64,000 nucleotides of DNA from Nereocystis luetkeana (GCA_031213475.1 JARUPZ010000016.1:10370270-10434269); one strand, 5' to 3'; shown: positions 51,840-63,885, counted from the stretch's first letter. The notes: a model not told the origin generated them from the letters alone. Made by a program: numbers and translations.

Positions 51840-53303
51840 TCGATTCGGAGGCTTTTGTTTGTTTCTTTGTTTGCGATTGGCGGAATGAATCTCTTGTGGA
51901 TCGGTGCGTCTGAAACTCTTGTCGCACTGATATGCTTCTTATTCAAAGTCGTACCGTTTGTTTTTTTCACGATTAATTTTTCGCTTGCCGCGAAAAATGA
52001 GTGGCGTCGTATATACACGATGGCCCCGTTCAACCCTCCCCCTCTGAAACTTTTGCCATGACGTGGGCCCCGTGGCTGTAACTTACAAGAAAATATTGTC
52101 GTTACCGTGTTCGGTGCTGCTGCTCGTGTGTTCAGTTTATTTGGACATCGGTCACCGCTCTTGCACGTGTTGCGCTTCGACTAAAGTTGCTGTCTTTTCT
52201 GCTGCAGTGGGTCGCTTTCGTGGTTGTCTTATGCTGCGATACACGAGAGTGTGTGTGGATTGTGCGCAATGCAGCAGGGTGGCCCTAACAATGTGCACCT
52301 GGTTCCTGGTAGGGTTGTTTGGACAACCTGGTGTTTGGCCAGATGCAAATACACGACGAAGCGTGGCACGCCGCACAGCGTTAGATGCGAAATTGGTAGC
52401 ATGAGTGTGTTCGCACGGCACACCATGCAGCCTCTGAACTATGTCTCTCCCCTTCGCGTCCTCTCCCTCCACGCTTGCCAATCTCATCGTCGACAACAAC
52501 GTGCTGGGTCGGCTTAACCACGGTCCTGGTTCACGGCTGGGTGACGCGACATCGTGTTGCTCAGCTCCAAGCGAACGCCCTGGTAACGTTGGTAGGCACC
52601 ATGCTCCAGCACTTGGGGAGCGCTGGGGAGACTTTCCGTCGATAACCTCTTGTACGGTCGGTAAAATATACCAGCATGTATTGTTTGCGGTTTCACCGTG
52701 ATGTGTGCCGTATGAGGTTTTGTTTGGTACACGAGCTTTCCTCTTAGGGAGGGGACATAGGGGGGTGGTGACTGCACCGGTGTGTACCAGTGATGATGCG
52801 GAAGTTGGTAGGTTTTCCGATGTGACAGGGGTGTCTTCTTCGGGACAGCGATGGAATTTGTACATTGCCGTCGAAACAACGACCTGCCGCAATAGGCGCG
52901 GTTGTTGCGACCAATACCTGGTACTTTCATAGTATCGTGTTGGGCAGCATCTCGTTCAAAAGCGCTAGGGCTTGGTGAGCTTGAGGGCGGACTTTTATGC
53001 TACCGTATATAGGGATTGATGAGCTTGGGGGTTTTGACGGACGATTTTTTCGGCTCTTTTCGTCACGCAGTGCGGTTTGTGTTTGATGTGTGTGTTCTGC
53101 TACGTTCGACTGAATTGGTACGAGCGCTTATGTAGTGCCACCAAAACGCTGTTGCCTCTGCTCTTCTAGCACCGCGTTTTTCGTCTTGCTGGAACACGGA
53201 CCATCATGTTCGCGGCCGCAACGGGAAATACTAGCAATGTCTCAAGGGGAGAGTGGTGCTTCGACGGGCGACTAAAATTGTCTTTGTATTCGGTGGAACC
53301 ATG

Positions 53304-53586
53304 CACACCTCGGACAAATCATGACCTGCCTATCTACAGATAGATCATATAGTTCCCCACCTGCCGCTGTGAGAGGTTGTGCAGGATCTGCATAGTACAG
53401 ATCTAACCAAGGAAACATGTGCTAGATCATGCAGATTGTACTGGTCCCACCCGGCAACATGAGCTAGATCATACAGATCTTACACGATGGGGAATAGATC
53501 TGCCTTGAAATATCTAGATGAGGATCTGTATGATCTGTAGATGATCTGCATGATCTGTAGATGATACCTGGTATCACCGAGGTGTG
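53304..53586. mobile_element. Family B MITE (CACACCTCGG ends), best copy
   Basis: A 283-bp element bounded by CACACCTCGG and CCGAGGTGTG inverted ends, full of GATC/CTAGATC words. Diagnostic inner words are GGTTGTGCAGGATCTGCA, CAGATC-AACC and CCCACCCGGCAACATGAGC. The right inner part carries a short GATCTGTAGAT tandem repeat. It lies in the intergenic stretch downstream of the RAB3GAP2-like gene. Confidence 0.7.
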
Positions 53587-54429
53587 GCACCATGACACCC
53601 CTCTCGTATGTTACCTACTTTGCAGCCTCGGCGTTGCGTCGTTACCTGTGCCTATGTGCCTATGCATTGTGCAACGCGGAGCGATGCTGTTTTCAAACAT
53701 GTTTTTTCCTTGTCGTCGTCTCGTTTTCCCGAGATGACGTTCCGTGTGTTTCAGTCGCTGCAATAGGAGTCTTTGTTTTCGTATCCTGGTCTGCTAGTAG
53801 TGTCGGGCCTGAACTGTGTTGACAGCAGGTCTTTCGTTGCACGCTTCCATATGACATCCATGTGGGGTTGCCCGAGAGCACTGAACATGTGCTCGGGAGG
53901 TTCAGGGGGTGTTTTGAATGCATACCCTTCCGTACTTGAATTCCTGCGTGCTTTCTTCGGATCGTCCCTACCCTAGTTTTGTCGGTCTACCCGCACCAGG
54001 TACCGTGGTACACACCAACGCTGCAACGCCGCACAACAAACCAAGCGTAACGGCGCACCCCCACGTGCTACTTACAATAACCAAGGCAGCGCATCAAACT
54101 CAAACTCGAAAAATTGTGATGTTCCCGCCTCGGACGAACGTAGACGCGCTTTCGTCTGGCGCCGCACCACTGCCAGATTAGGCAGACCCTAGGCGCGCCT
54201 CAGAGTTAAAGCTACTTTATGAACGCATTTTAATTCTCTTTGATACCTGCTACCACTGTACATGTGTGCTGCATCACAGCAAGTTCAATTGTCGGCCTCT
54301 CTGTCTGCAGGGAAGAGCGACGGGGGGTCTGCCGTATTCGCCATGACGCTACAATTAACTCTTTTCTACTACCGTCGGAACAGTAACGTTCTGGGCACAG
54401 AAGTGATGCTCTCGTCCGCCAGCACCTGA

Positions 54430-54780
54430 GCCTCGCTAAACGGAATCTATCCCCTAAAACCCCCGCCTGGACTGAAAACAACACCCGGACAACCATATTT
54501 TACTGAAAAAACATCGGGACAACCATATTACAGAGCACCGCCGTTACGAGACCTCTTCAACGCCCGCCTGGGCTGAAAACAACATTCGGACAACCGTTTT
54601 ACTGAAAGAAACATTCGGGCAACCATATTACTGAATCAACAACGTTCGGACAACGATATCGAAGAGCACAACAGACACGGAACTTTCTTCAACCTTCGCG
54701 TGGACTGGAAACAACTTCCGGACAACCCACGTATCGCGGCGCACAGCAGTTCGGGGGCGAAACCACTCGATTGAAGGTGG
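54430..54780 (+). repeat. ~100-bp tandem repeat (GGCTGAAAACAACATTCGGACAACC)
   Basis: Three to four diverged units of CGCCTGGGCTGAAAACAAC, CGGACAACCATATTACTGAA and a spacer with GAGACCTCTTCAACG, in the intergenic region between the two convergent genes. Confidence 0.75.
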
Positions 54781-55502
54781 CGCAATTCAGAAAGGACGCT
54801 TTCATATTTTCCCCGCTCCAGTAGGGCGTTCATCTTCCGATGAGGCGTTTATCATACAAATGCGGCGTTCTTCATACAATGGGCTCGCTCTAAATACAGG
54901 AGCGGCCGGCGAACAAACTCCTACAGGTCGTTTGTGGTGATTTTCAATCTTGCACGTCGGCCCAGCGCAACCCGATCACCAACCTAACCCCAACCTTTTG
55001 AGGGGCTCGAGGCCGAAATGACCGGTCGCGCGGCTCCGCCGTGTGTTTTGGTGGCGGTTTTCCACAAGCACATACGTGGCCGAAATGCCAGCCTGGACCA
55101 TTCACACCAACGACCTGCAGGGAAAAAAAACGCCGGCCGCTCCAGCATTTAGGACCCGCCTATTCAACGAGGCATTCATCGCTAAACCGAAGGGACAACG
55201 ATGGTGTTCGAACTCCGTTACGGGCACCCCAGTGCAAAGGTCTTTTCTTCACCCAAGCCGGCGATAACGCCTGCCAGGTGTCACGAGGGGACACTCACGC
55301 CAAATCATGATACCGCAACAGGGGAGAGGGGATACCATAAGGCCAGCTACAAAAACAAAAGTCACATACAGACACAGGCAGTAGACCGCTCATGGTATGG
55401 GGTTTCCAGCCTGCTGGGCCTGGTTGAGGAGGCGTCTACTTTCGATCTCTGACTTTCCATAGGATAACGGCGCCGCGCCGTGTGCCTGGGTCTGCCGGGG
55501 CC

Positions 55503-58434
55503 CTAGAACCTGGTGATGTCCCGGCCGAACACTTTGGTCTTCATCCAGTCCGTGCCAACGAGAAAGCGGTTTCGCCATGACACCTTCAATAGCAATAAAT
55601 ATTTAAGGGGCATTATTGTAGGGCACCGTAGGGGTGAGTAAACGAAAAAGAGAGAAAATAGAGCCGGGCTCGCTACGATGTCGGAATTCAAAACAAACTA
55701 ACGAGTTGGGACGTGCGTCATGTACGTATTCTTTAAACCGTTCTTTATCAGTTTTTTGTACGTGGTTTTTTAGGATATACCCTCACTACCTGTCTGGCAC
55801 CAAAAAAAAAGAGTGGGGTGTCGATTTGCTTTTTCGTGTACTCTTAGGCACCTAGGGCTCGGGTTAGGGTTAGTTTGCCTGCAATACTAGGGGGCGAAGG
55901 AAAACGGGTACGCTGCCTCATCCAGAGCTGACAATCCAGAGACAGTGAAACGAGGGGAGATGCAGGCAGCAGGCCAACAGGGAAGTGCCGTGGCACGTGT
56001 TTTTTGCGGTTATCAATCGATGCATCCGGCCGTGAAAACAATACTGGGCGACTGTAAACCGGCAGTAGAAGGGAAACGCGTTTCGTTGCTCGCTTGCATC
56101 CTCATCGGCCGCGTTACTTTCGACGGCACGCGATACGTAGAGCTCGTAGAGTCGAGAGCTATGCGGGCTGGACAATTTTTTCATTCAATGAGCCGTCGGT
56201 GTTTTCCTGGTTCAGCCGCATTTTTCAGAATAGGACTGTTAGCGTCGACAAGGAAGGAGGAAGACGCACAACACGTTTTTCTAAAAGCTCCTAACGGCGA
56301 CGTGTCTACAGTAACAATCATCAGGGGAGCGTAAAACACGAAGCAAAGGCCTTACTGCAGTACCGCATAACGCGCATGGTATCACACACCCTCGGGCGAA
56401 TTTCCAATCTGGTTTTCTCGACAACGTGAGAAGGTGCCGACGCCGAGCGATGCGCCTATGGAAAGATCTGGGCGAGACATTTCCACAGCCACCATTTCCG
56501 CTGTGTGGGCCCCGTTGTTTTGAAGAAAGATGCCTCGGAGATCCATCCCAGGGGGTGTGTTATCTTGCTACCGTAGTGTGATACGGTGTGCTATCTTATC
56601 ACTCTGTGTGATACGGTGTGTTGTTTTACCACCCGTGTTTTATATGGTGTGTTGTCTTATCGCCCCTGTGATGGGGTATGCTATCTTTTCACTCGTGATA
56701 TACGGTGTGCTATCTTGCCCGTTATTACACGGTGTGCTATCATATCACCCGTGTGATACGGTATGCTATCTTATCACCCTAGTGTGATACGGTGTGCTAT
56801 TATACCACCCGTGTGATAGGGTATGCTATCTTATCACCCGTGTTATAGGGTATGTGATATTATGAACCGAAATATACGGTGTGCTATTTTATCACCCTAT
56901 TAATAGTGTGATACGGTGTGTTATAATATCACCCTAGTGTGATACGGTATGCTATCTTATCACCCGTGTTATACTCGTACGGTATGTGTTTTTATCACCC
57001 GGGTGATACGGTAATAATAGGCCAAACCGACAACCGCAGCTGCTCAGCGCTCTACCAAACACGCTGGTAGCAGATAAATAAAGTGTATCAACAACGCGCC
57101 GTATGCTGGGCGAAAGGTACCATACCTGTTTGGTGAGATAAATGCTTCGCCAAAGCAGGTAGCCCAATGACCCCGTGCTCTTGACGGACTCACTGCCGAT
57201 CTGCGAGACAGCGCACACAAGACCGCAGACACAAAAAAGAAGCCGTTGATCGTTGACCCTTCGCCTTGTTCCAGGTCGGACTCCTGTGTAACTTACGGCA
57301 GTGCTGCTGCGAAGGGAAATAGGGCGATCATGGTGACGCCATGAACCCCACTTTCCATGCCAGTGGAATTCCCTGCGTCGACGCAACTGTTCGGCAGCGT
57401 TCATTCGCTTTCCACCACAGAGAAACACCTCGTTCATGCACGGGCCCAAACAGCCAGAAGCTGGCAGACGAACGCATATAGCGCTGTCTATGGCCAACAG
57501 CACAGCACCGCATGACTGACCCGGAAAATGCAAGGCGTGCCCAACTGTTCGCCCGCAGATGCATGCTATGGTGCACCATCATTTTTTTAGGCCCCCCTCC
57601 ATTGAGGGGTGCTGCGAGTATTCCCCTCCCCAAAACTTGTCTTTTGAGAAGGAAAAAAATGAAAAAAAAGGAACAAAAATGGCAACCCGATGAACAATCA
57701 ATCCCACGGCCTTAGTACCTGGTATAAAAAACGAAAACTATTGGAAAAAAAGCACAAATAATTGGTGTCCCAGCGACACTGGGTATCACAGCTACTGTCG
57801 CTCCTGAATTGAGACACCTCCGTCAGTCAGAAATGCTTCCTTACATGCAAGAGTGTTCGACAAAAAGATAAAACGACCCACACTCCTTCCCAGTGTCACA
57901 AGGATAAACAAACTATGATATAGCGCGTTCGGGTTTAAGGACGGGATTAAAAAAGGCGAGTTTTTTATATTAGCATTTACTTGGTTTGAGTATACCCTCC
58001 CTCCTGTCTGGGTCTCGAGAAAAGGGTAGTGGAGCGTCGGGGAGTTTGTTTTCGTGGTCCCCTGTTTTTTGGCCAAGAAAAGTGCTGCAAGCAGTCCCCT
58101 AGATTTCTTGCGGGGAGCGTCAGCGCACCTGAACCTGCGCGAGAGCTCCGTCGGCCCCGGTGTAGGCGAGAATACCGAGGTTAAGAAACTGGAAAGGCTT
58201 GGCAAACTTTCCCTTGACCACGCTCAGCCCGAGCTTCTCCGAGAGGGGTACATCTCCTGAGTCCGAAGAAGCCTCCGACGACGGAACACCACCACCCTCT
58301 GTGCCGTCACCAGCAGCAGCAGCAGCAGCCACAGTCCCAACACCAGCACCGGAACTTTTCTGAGGAACGGTCGCTGAAAACTCGAACCCGCGAGAGAAGA
58401 GGCGGGCGAGATACGTCCCTTGCTGTGACGCGAC
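55503..58434 (-). CDS. NDH2-like: NDH2-like last three exons: quinone site and membrane anchor
   Basis: Exon 58434-58129 opens VASQQGTYLARLFSRGFEF, the conserved helix next to the quinone tunnel, and ends KPFQFLNLGILAYTG. Between them lies an Ala/Gly/Ser-rich insert of about 50 residues that is not conserved in the family and could be a loop. Exon 57200-57126 reads STGSLGYLLWRSIYLTKQ and exon 55583-55503 VSWRNRFLVGTDWMK then FGRDITRF and stop: together the two amphipathic membrane-anchoring helices. The intron before the final exon (55584-57125) holds the 33-bp-type tandem array described separately. Confidence 0.93.
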
Positions 58435-61400
58435 CTGAGGGGGGGGTTAGTTTTTCGCAACGCGGAGGGAGGGAGAGAGGGGGGGGTCGTGGGGAACTTT
58501 TGGACAGGCTTCGCACGCAGAGAGGTAGAGAGAGGCGTTCTGACGCATATGCGACGATAGGAGTTTGCATAAATTTTATGTAGGCTTCTCCTTCCTCGCT
58601 TGAGGGTCTCTATAACACTACAGCATAGCAGTAGCTTATTGGAGAATCAATAGTAAGTCACCCTTAATCTGCTGGCTTTTGAGATAAGTGAAAGTACAAT
58701 AACCCGAGGAAAAAAAACCGTGAGCGTGTGGATTTCTATCCCTCTTGGGACGTCAGAGGAGAAAACTGACGATCAAAAGTGACAATTACAGAAACGGCCA
58801 CCGCGGCGGCGGGGGGGGGGGGGGGGGGGGGGGGGGCGATACGAATCGGCGTCCGAGTTACAATGGTTGAATGCAAGGAGTCGTACGGGACGGGCGCGGC
58901 ATGATCCCACCCGTATGATATACTGCTGGGCGCTCGCGCTTCTCGTAAAAGGTTGGTTAACACCAAATTTTTCATTGACTCGGGTCGCTAAATCGGGGCT
59001 CCGAAGAATTTTGATATTTTAATAGTTTTGATAAACGATACTATTGGTAGATATATAAAATGTATTCCATTGTTGTTGGGGTCTGCTTCCTCGGTTGAGG
59101 GATGTTCCAGTCACGAACAAACAAAAGGGCAACAACTACTACTGCACGTGTATGCTTTTATCGCAGCATGCGTCTTCTGAAGGGTTTCAGACGGGGAGGG
59201 GGGCGGCGTCCTGAAAGGTTTCGCACGGCGGAGAGAGAGAAGGGGTAGGCGTTCAGCAAGGTTTAGCAATGCGGAGCGAGAGAGGGTCAGGGGCCGGAGT
59301 CGTTTCTGACCGTGACAAATGTCTAGGTCTGCCAAAAACGCTACGTTTTCCCCTTCCGTGGCGCGATAGTTTCGGGACATGAGTTTAAGAGCCGCAAAAA
59401 AACCCGGCTCTTGGAGTCCTTGCTTGGGTTTAGTATGTGAAAATTGGGTGATCCCGGCATGTTGAACGGCGATACCGATAATACGATGGTGGCGGAGTGA
59501 CGTTGGCCGTCACGTCCATTTTCAGTAGCCTTCAAGTGACACATACCGCGCCATCTTTAGTGTCGAATCTCCCCGTAGGAGCAAAAAAAGGAAGGTCGTC
59601 AATCCTCATATTATACGTCGCCCGTGTGCTCGCGAAAATCGCGAAATAAATAAACGGGGAGCGGGACCCCGCCTGAGGCCTCACGATCGGGCCGGTGCAC
59701 CTAGAGGGGAAATGCTGCAAGGCTTAAGCTTGGGTGGGCCATTGAGTAACTTTTTTGTTTTCCAGCAGCCCAACAGGCTACATCAATGCCTCAACACGTG
59801 TAAGGGCACATCAGATTCTCCCAGCAAAATGCTCTCACTCTTGCCACCGAGACCAGCGACGGCATCGGCTGCACAGGGGTCCACACCAGCATCACCACGG
59901 ATAACATCAACACTACAACAGTAGTGCTAGACGATAAGTGACACGACACCAGTGGCAGCACCACGATGAGCCCGTCTCAAAACCCTGCAGCCGTGCGCAT
60001 CTGCGCCAAGTAGCGTCATAATAAGCCGTTCCAAGGACGACAGCCGTGTGCGGCGGCGCCAAGCGCAAAAAGAGAATCCGGCATATACCGCGCTGGAGCG
60101 GACCACGCTGTTTACGGGGGGGGGGGGGGGGGGCAGTACCTGTGCGGTCTGTGGAAGGGGCTTGTCGTCCACGACGGCGCAATCCCCGAGGGCGAATACC
60201 GACGGCGCTCCCAGAACCCGGAGCCAATCGTCGGTAACCAGACGCCCCCTGAAAAAGAAACGCATAAACCGCAGCGACAGCACGTGGAATCGTAGAGGTG
60301 GGAGCTCGTGAACCACCGCCACTCTAACGCGACAGTGAGTTCCCACCCTCAGACACCGTCGGCGATATAATGCTACACAACCCATTCCTACGTTATTTCT
60401 TGCAGCCCCGTGTTTCAATGCCCCCCTCCCCCCGCCCCGTCGCCTACCTCCCCCATGACGCCTTCTCCTTCTGTTCGTTTACAGCCTCTATGAGGTCCAA
60501 GACGAGGGGAAGAGGGCCATTGCCGGCAGCCCAGACGGCGAGACCGTACGGCATGGAGGACCCATCAGATAAGTCCAGGTGGGTTCCTGTGACCGCCTTG
60601 ACCCCCACACTCAGCATCACCTCCGTCATCTCCGTCTGCGTGGCGGTCGACGTGAAACAACGAACAAACAGGGGAGTACGGGACAAAAGTAAAAACAAAA
60701 ATATATGTACGAGTATCGAAAAACATAGCCCGCAGAAAAATATACCTGGTACCAGGTACCTGTGTATATAGTAAAAAAAAGTCGTTAAAAATGTGCAGAA
60801 GAAAAAAATGCAGAAGAAACACGCATCGCGAAAGAAACGAGATTTTCAAAAGCAAATGAAGGAGCCAAACGTACCGGATACGTGCGAAAAATCGCACCCG
60901 AAGTGAACCCAACGAAAACATGATGAATAACGAAACTTAAACAATAATACGAAGAGGCACAATGCCATAGGCTGATGATACGAGGTGCTATCGGCTACGA
61001 AGCCAGCACAGCAAATGTGAATCGATGTCATCAGCGAGCCGACTAAGCGTATGCACACACTCTCTGCACCGCGAGAGCGCTCGCACATAACAAAGAAGCG
61101 GACAAGCACACTATCTAAGCGAAGTGGTGTCACGCGACGTGGCATCTAGCGTCGTATAGTTTCTCTTTACACAGCGTGCGACAGCTACGATATCTTCCCA
61201 CTATGCCAATTGGGAAACATTAAGTTCGAACATGGCACAGCACACACCTCGATGAGGCCTTCTTCCACTAGCTTTGTTCTGCGCTCCGTGAGGCTCGATA
61301 CCGCCGCCTTTTGCAGGGCGCCATCGAAGGCGGTGAGAACCTTGTCGCTTTCGGATCCCGCGGCGAGGGAAAGAGGCGAAGAGGCGTGAACGCACAAGGG

Positions 61401-63885
61401 GGAGAGGAGCAAGAGAGGTGCCATGCTGTGGTTTTCTTCTAGCGCTCAAAATTGACACACGGCACTTACTCTACACCGCTCTGGCCGTTAATATAAACCA
61501 CCTTTCAGTATTATATCAACAATAAATGGTGTTTATATTACCGCCCAGAGTGCCGAAGTGTAGTGAGTTTAGTTATTTTAGTACTGCAGTGCGCAGGAAC
61601 ATATATTTGACTCTAATTATAAGTAGCTTGGCCCCCAAGACGGGAGTGCAGTTTTAAAAGGGTTGCCTTCTACATACCCGCCTGAGAATAATAAACAAAA
61701 CACGTGCGTATCTGCTGCTGAGAGTAGAGACGACTGCATGAACAGGAAGGAAGGAAGGAAGGTCGGCAGTACTCGCGACCCGCATTAAAAAATATATTAC
61801 TATTAATAGAGATCGGGAACCGATATTGTAATAATCAGGAGTCTGTTGTTGTAGAGAGAATTAGGCGTTATGGTTCACATTATTTGGCTAGTTACGTATC
61901 AGTAGTACGTAGCTTACTTCGACAGCAGCAGCGGGCACTGTTTGGTTGATCGCGCTTGTGGGACTACCAAGTGGATACCGCACGGAACGGTGCTGGCAGA
62001 GACTGGTAGAACACGCGAACAGACAGGGCCCGTGGCTTGCACCTGGACAGTGGTCGCTCGCTGGGCCAGGTATTCGTGATTTCTTGATCAGGCATTTCGT
62101 GAATTCTGATTCAACATCGGATGTGGAGCGGAGGTGGAGCGCTTCATGCGTGGCACAGGCAGTTTAGGCGGGATACGAGACCCGCCACAATAAACCGAAA
62201 AATAAAAACAGGACAAACGGACCGTCTTGCTTCCTTACCTGGCCTCGATGAGCTTGATTCTCACGTACTTGAGAAGGTGAGGGTAGAATCGGGGCCCTTC
62301 CTGGAAAAGTGACATCAAAACCGAAGCCGCCAAGCCGCACGGCAAACAAGCACGAAAAGTAGGTTCAGCTGAGGGAAAAAAACTCCGAAGTGGAGCATGT
62401 CGAAAATACCGCCATCAGAGCGTGACACCATCGGAGTGCTGTGTGTGGGTCAACAAGGGTGCGGAAAACACGGCGGGGTGGGTGACAGAAGCAAAGAGGG
62501 CAAAATATTGCTTTAATAAAACTCGTGCTTTGAAGAAGGGGACCACATTCCGACGTTTTTTTTCTGTTTTTCGTCCTGTCCCATATACTGTCTTCGCTCT
62601 TCTTTTCTCTCTCCCTCCTATTAATACTAATAGTCGTAACCAAAATCCGAGGTCACACAGCAGGCTCCCCTACCCCCCCCCCCCCTACCCCCTCCCCACT
62701 ACGGTTCGCGCCTTCAGTGACATTTTTATCGCGGCAAAACCTTCAGCCCTTTCTGCCCTCGTTGACTGGCATCGGATGCTAACTTAGGCCCAAACCCCGT
62801 GACCTAAACGCGCACGTCGAAACTTTTGGAGCATGACTCGCCATAAAATCTAAGCGCGTACGTCGAAACCTTGGTGTATGATGATGTCCGTGAGCGTTCG
62901 GTAAAAGTCGGGACTGCCTCCCCTAAGTACATATATTATTAAGGGGGGCCATCTATAGTAATGTGAACAGAACCCACGATGGACCCAATAATCATATTCT
63001 CCCCTATCATTACAGACCGTAGTTGATCTCATTACTATGCTCCCCCGCAATAGCGGGACGTGGCATGTCATTCAGCTATCCGCAGTGTCTCCGAGCAACT
63101 GCAGGGGCTTACACAGCGACGTGACCATGCCGTAAATAACTATCTGCCAGAACAAGTAAATGGTGTGGTCGAATGGGGAACATCCCCACCGTGGAGTAAA
63201 TGTTCGCGCTGTCGTAGTACATCCTGCGCGAGTGCTGCCACGACGCCACGACGCGATTTCGACCTCGACGTTTACCGTGAGAAACCACCTTCTTAGCACC
63301 ATTTGGGTCTCTTGTGAGGGGTAGTGACCAAAAACAATGAAAACTTCGGTGCGTTCAATCGTCTATGAGCAGCGTCAGCGGCCTGCAGCACGGGTGGGAT
63401 CGTGCTCCTGCCCGTGACTGACGACTCCTTGCATTTAACCATTGTATGTAACTCGAACACCAACCATTGTATCACCCCCTAATCACGCCGTGGGCGTTGC
63501 GGTAGTCATAAGTCATTTTTGATCGTCACGTTTTCCCTCTGAAACCCCGAGAGGCCTACGACCTGCATCCCGTTTCGTCATTGCGAACCTTTGTCACCTA
63601 ACCCAGCTTCCCGAAAGATCGCGCCATCCTTGCTCGACGATTTTCTACGACAAAGTCCGATGTTTCTTGACCCCAGAGGGGTGGTATCGATCACTATGCC
63701 CATTGCCCATGCCGGCTGCAGGCTGTAGGGGCACCCCCCATCACCTCTTCGATGAAGTCACGGAGCTCAGCGCAGCACTCGACGCCGGTTGGGCCCGCCC
63801 CGACAATGGCGAACGTGAGAGCCGCAACCCTCTGCTCTTCGCTCAGCGTCGGAAGGTTAGCTCGCTCGAAGCAGTTCCCAAGTGC
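55503..63885 (-). CDS. NDH2-like: Type II (alternative) NADH dehydrogenase, C-terminal 8 exons
   Basis: The enzyme is a single-subunit, rotenone-insensitive NAD(P)H:quinone oxidoreductase that feeds electrons to quinone without pumping protons, normally on the inner mitochondrial membrane. Eight exons (63885-63745, 62300-62239, 61347-61248, 60635-60448, 60248-60140, 58434-58129, 57200-57126 and 55583-55503) give 353 residues plus a TAG stop; full-length members have about 450-650 residues, so the FAD-binding N-terminal fold lies off the right edge. Every junction agrees in frame (five phase 0, two phase 2). The dinucleotide motif GAGPTGVE, the quinone/FAD-side motif VFALGDCA and the C-terminal membrane anchor VSWRNRFLVGTDW with FGRDI are all present. 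No EF-hand insert is seen, so this resembles the calcium-independent (NDA/NDC-like) type; targeting cannot be judged without the N-terminus. Confidence 0.93.
56555..57015 (+). repeat. ~33-bp tandem array in the last NDH2-like intron
   Basis: About fourteen units of the form GTGTGATACGGTGTGCTATC followed by TTATCACCC. Unit length varies (about 28-42 bp) and several units contain single-base drift. Each unit holds GTGATA and TATCAC, so it is itself a partial inverted repeat able to form small hairpins. The array ends about 110 bp from the exon at 57126. Confidence 0.9.
58435..60139 (-). other. NDH2-like intron (1.7 kb)
   Basis: Contains the ~28-base G-run and two similar segments, 58455-58560 and 59180-59290, both with GAGAGAG, GGCGTTC and TTCGCAC words, suggesting an old direct duplication of about 100 bp. 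No exon was recognised. Confidence 0.6.
58805..58837 (+). repeat. Long poly-G run
   Basis: About 28 consecutive G bases in an NDH2-like intron, with no family C element beside it. A second run of about 17 lies at 60117-60133, 7 bp from the donor of the exon at 60140. Confidence 0.9.
60140..63885 (-). CDS. NDH2-like: NDH2-like exons: NAD(P)H-binding domain and FAD-side motif
   Basis: Exon 63885-63745 reads ALGNCFERANLPTLSEEQRV then AIVGAGPTGVECCAELRDF, the second glycine-rich GxGxxG motif that binds NAD(P)H, followed by the conserved Glu. Exon 62300-62239 (YPHLLKYVRIKLIEA) ends in phase 2; exon 61347-61248 completes the codon and continues DKVLTAFDGALQKAA. Exon 60635-60448 holds GTHLDLSDGSSMPYGLAVWA, the conserved 'asks for a legal name' strand before the flavin. 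It ends in phase 2 at an AG/GTAGGC donor; a stronger-looking GTAAAC site upstream breaks the frame and is not used in this model. Exon 60248-60140 carries RLVTDDWLRV and VFALGDCAVVDDKPLPQTAQ. Confidence 0.92.
61463..61567. mobile_element. About 105-bp palindromic MITE
   Basis: Imperfect inverted repeats of about 40 bp face each other: the left side contains CTCTGGCCGTTAATATAAAC, the right GTTTATATTACCGCCCAGAG. The loop is short and A/T-rich. It lies in an NDH2-like intron just upstream of the exon at 61347-61248. No family name can be given. Confidence 0.55.

Larger units (their letters stand above)
51840..55502. other. Convergent intergenic region, no gene recognised
   Basis: Lies between the 3' ends of the RAB3GAP2-like and NDH2-like genes. 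It may hold one more RAB3GAP2-like exon near its left edge, but I could not identify one. It contains the best family B copy (53304-53586), the ~100-bp tandem repeat and several ACCTGGTA words. Open frames of 60-250 codons here show no family resemblance. Confidence 0.6.

Noticed and set aside
56555-57015. CRISPR-like array
   Set aside because: Units are contiguous and drift in length and sequence; there are no unique spacers and the host is a eukaryote.
60470-60485. GTAAAC as donor of the NDH2-like exon 60635-60448
   Set aside because: It would leave phase 0 while the next exon needs phase 2; the AG/GTAGGC at 60448 restores the codon and family sequence.
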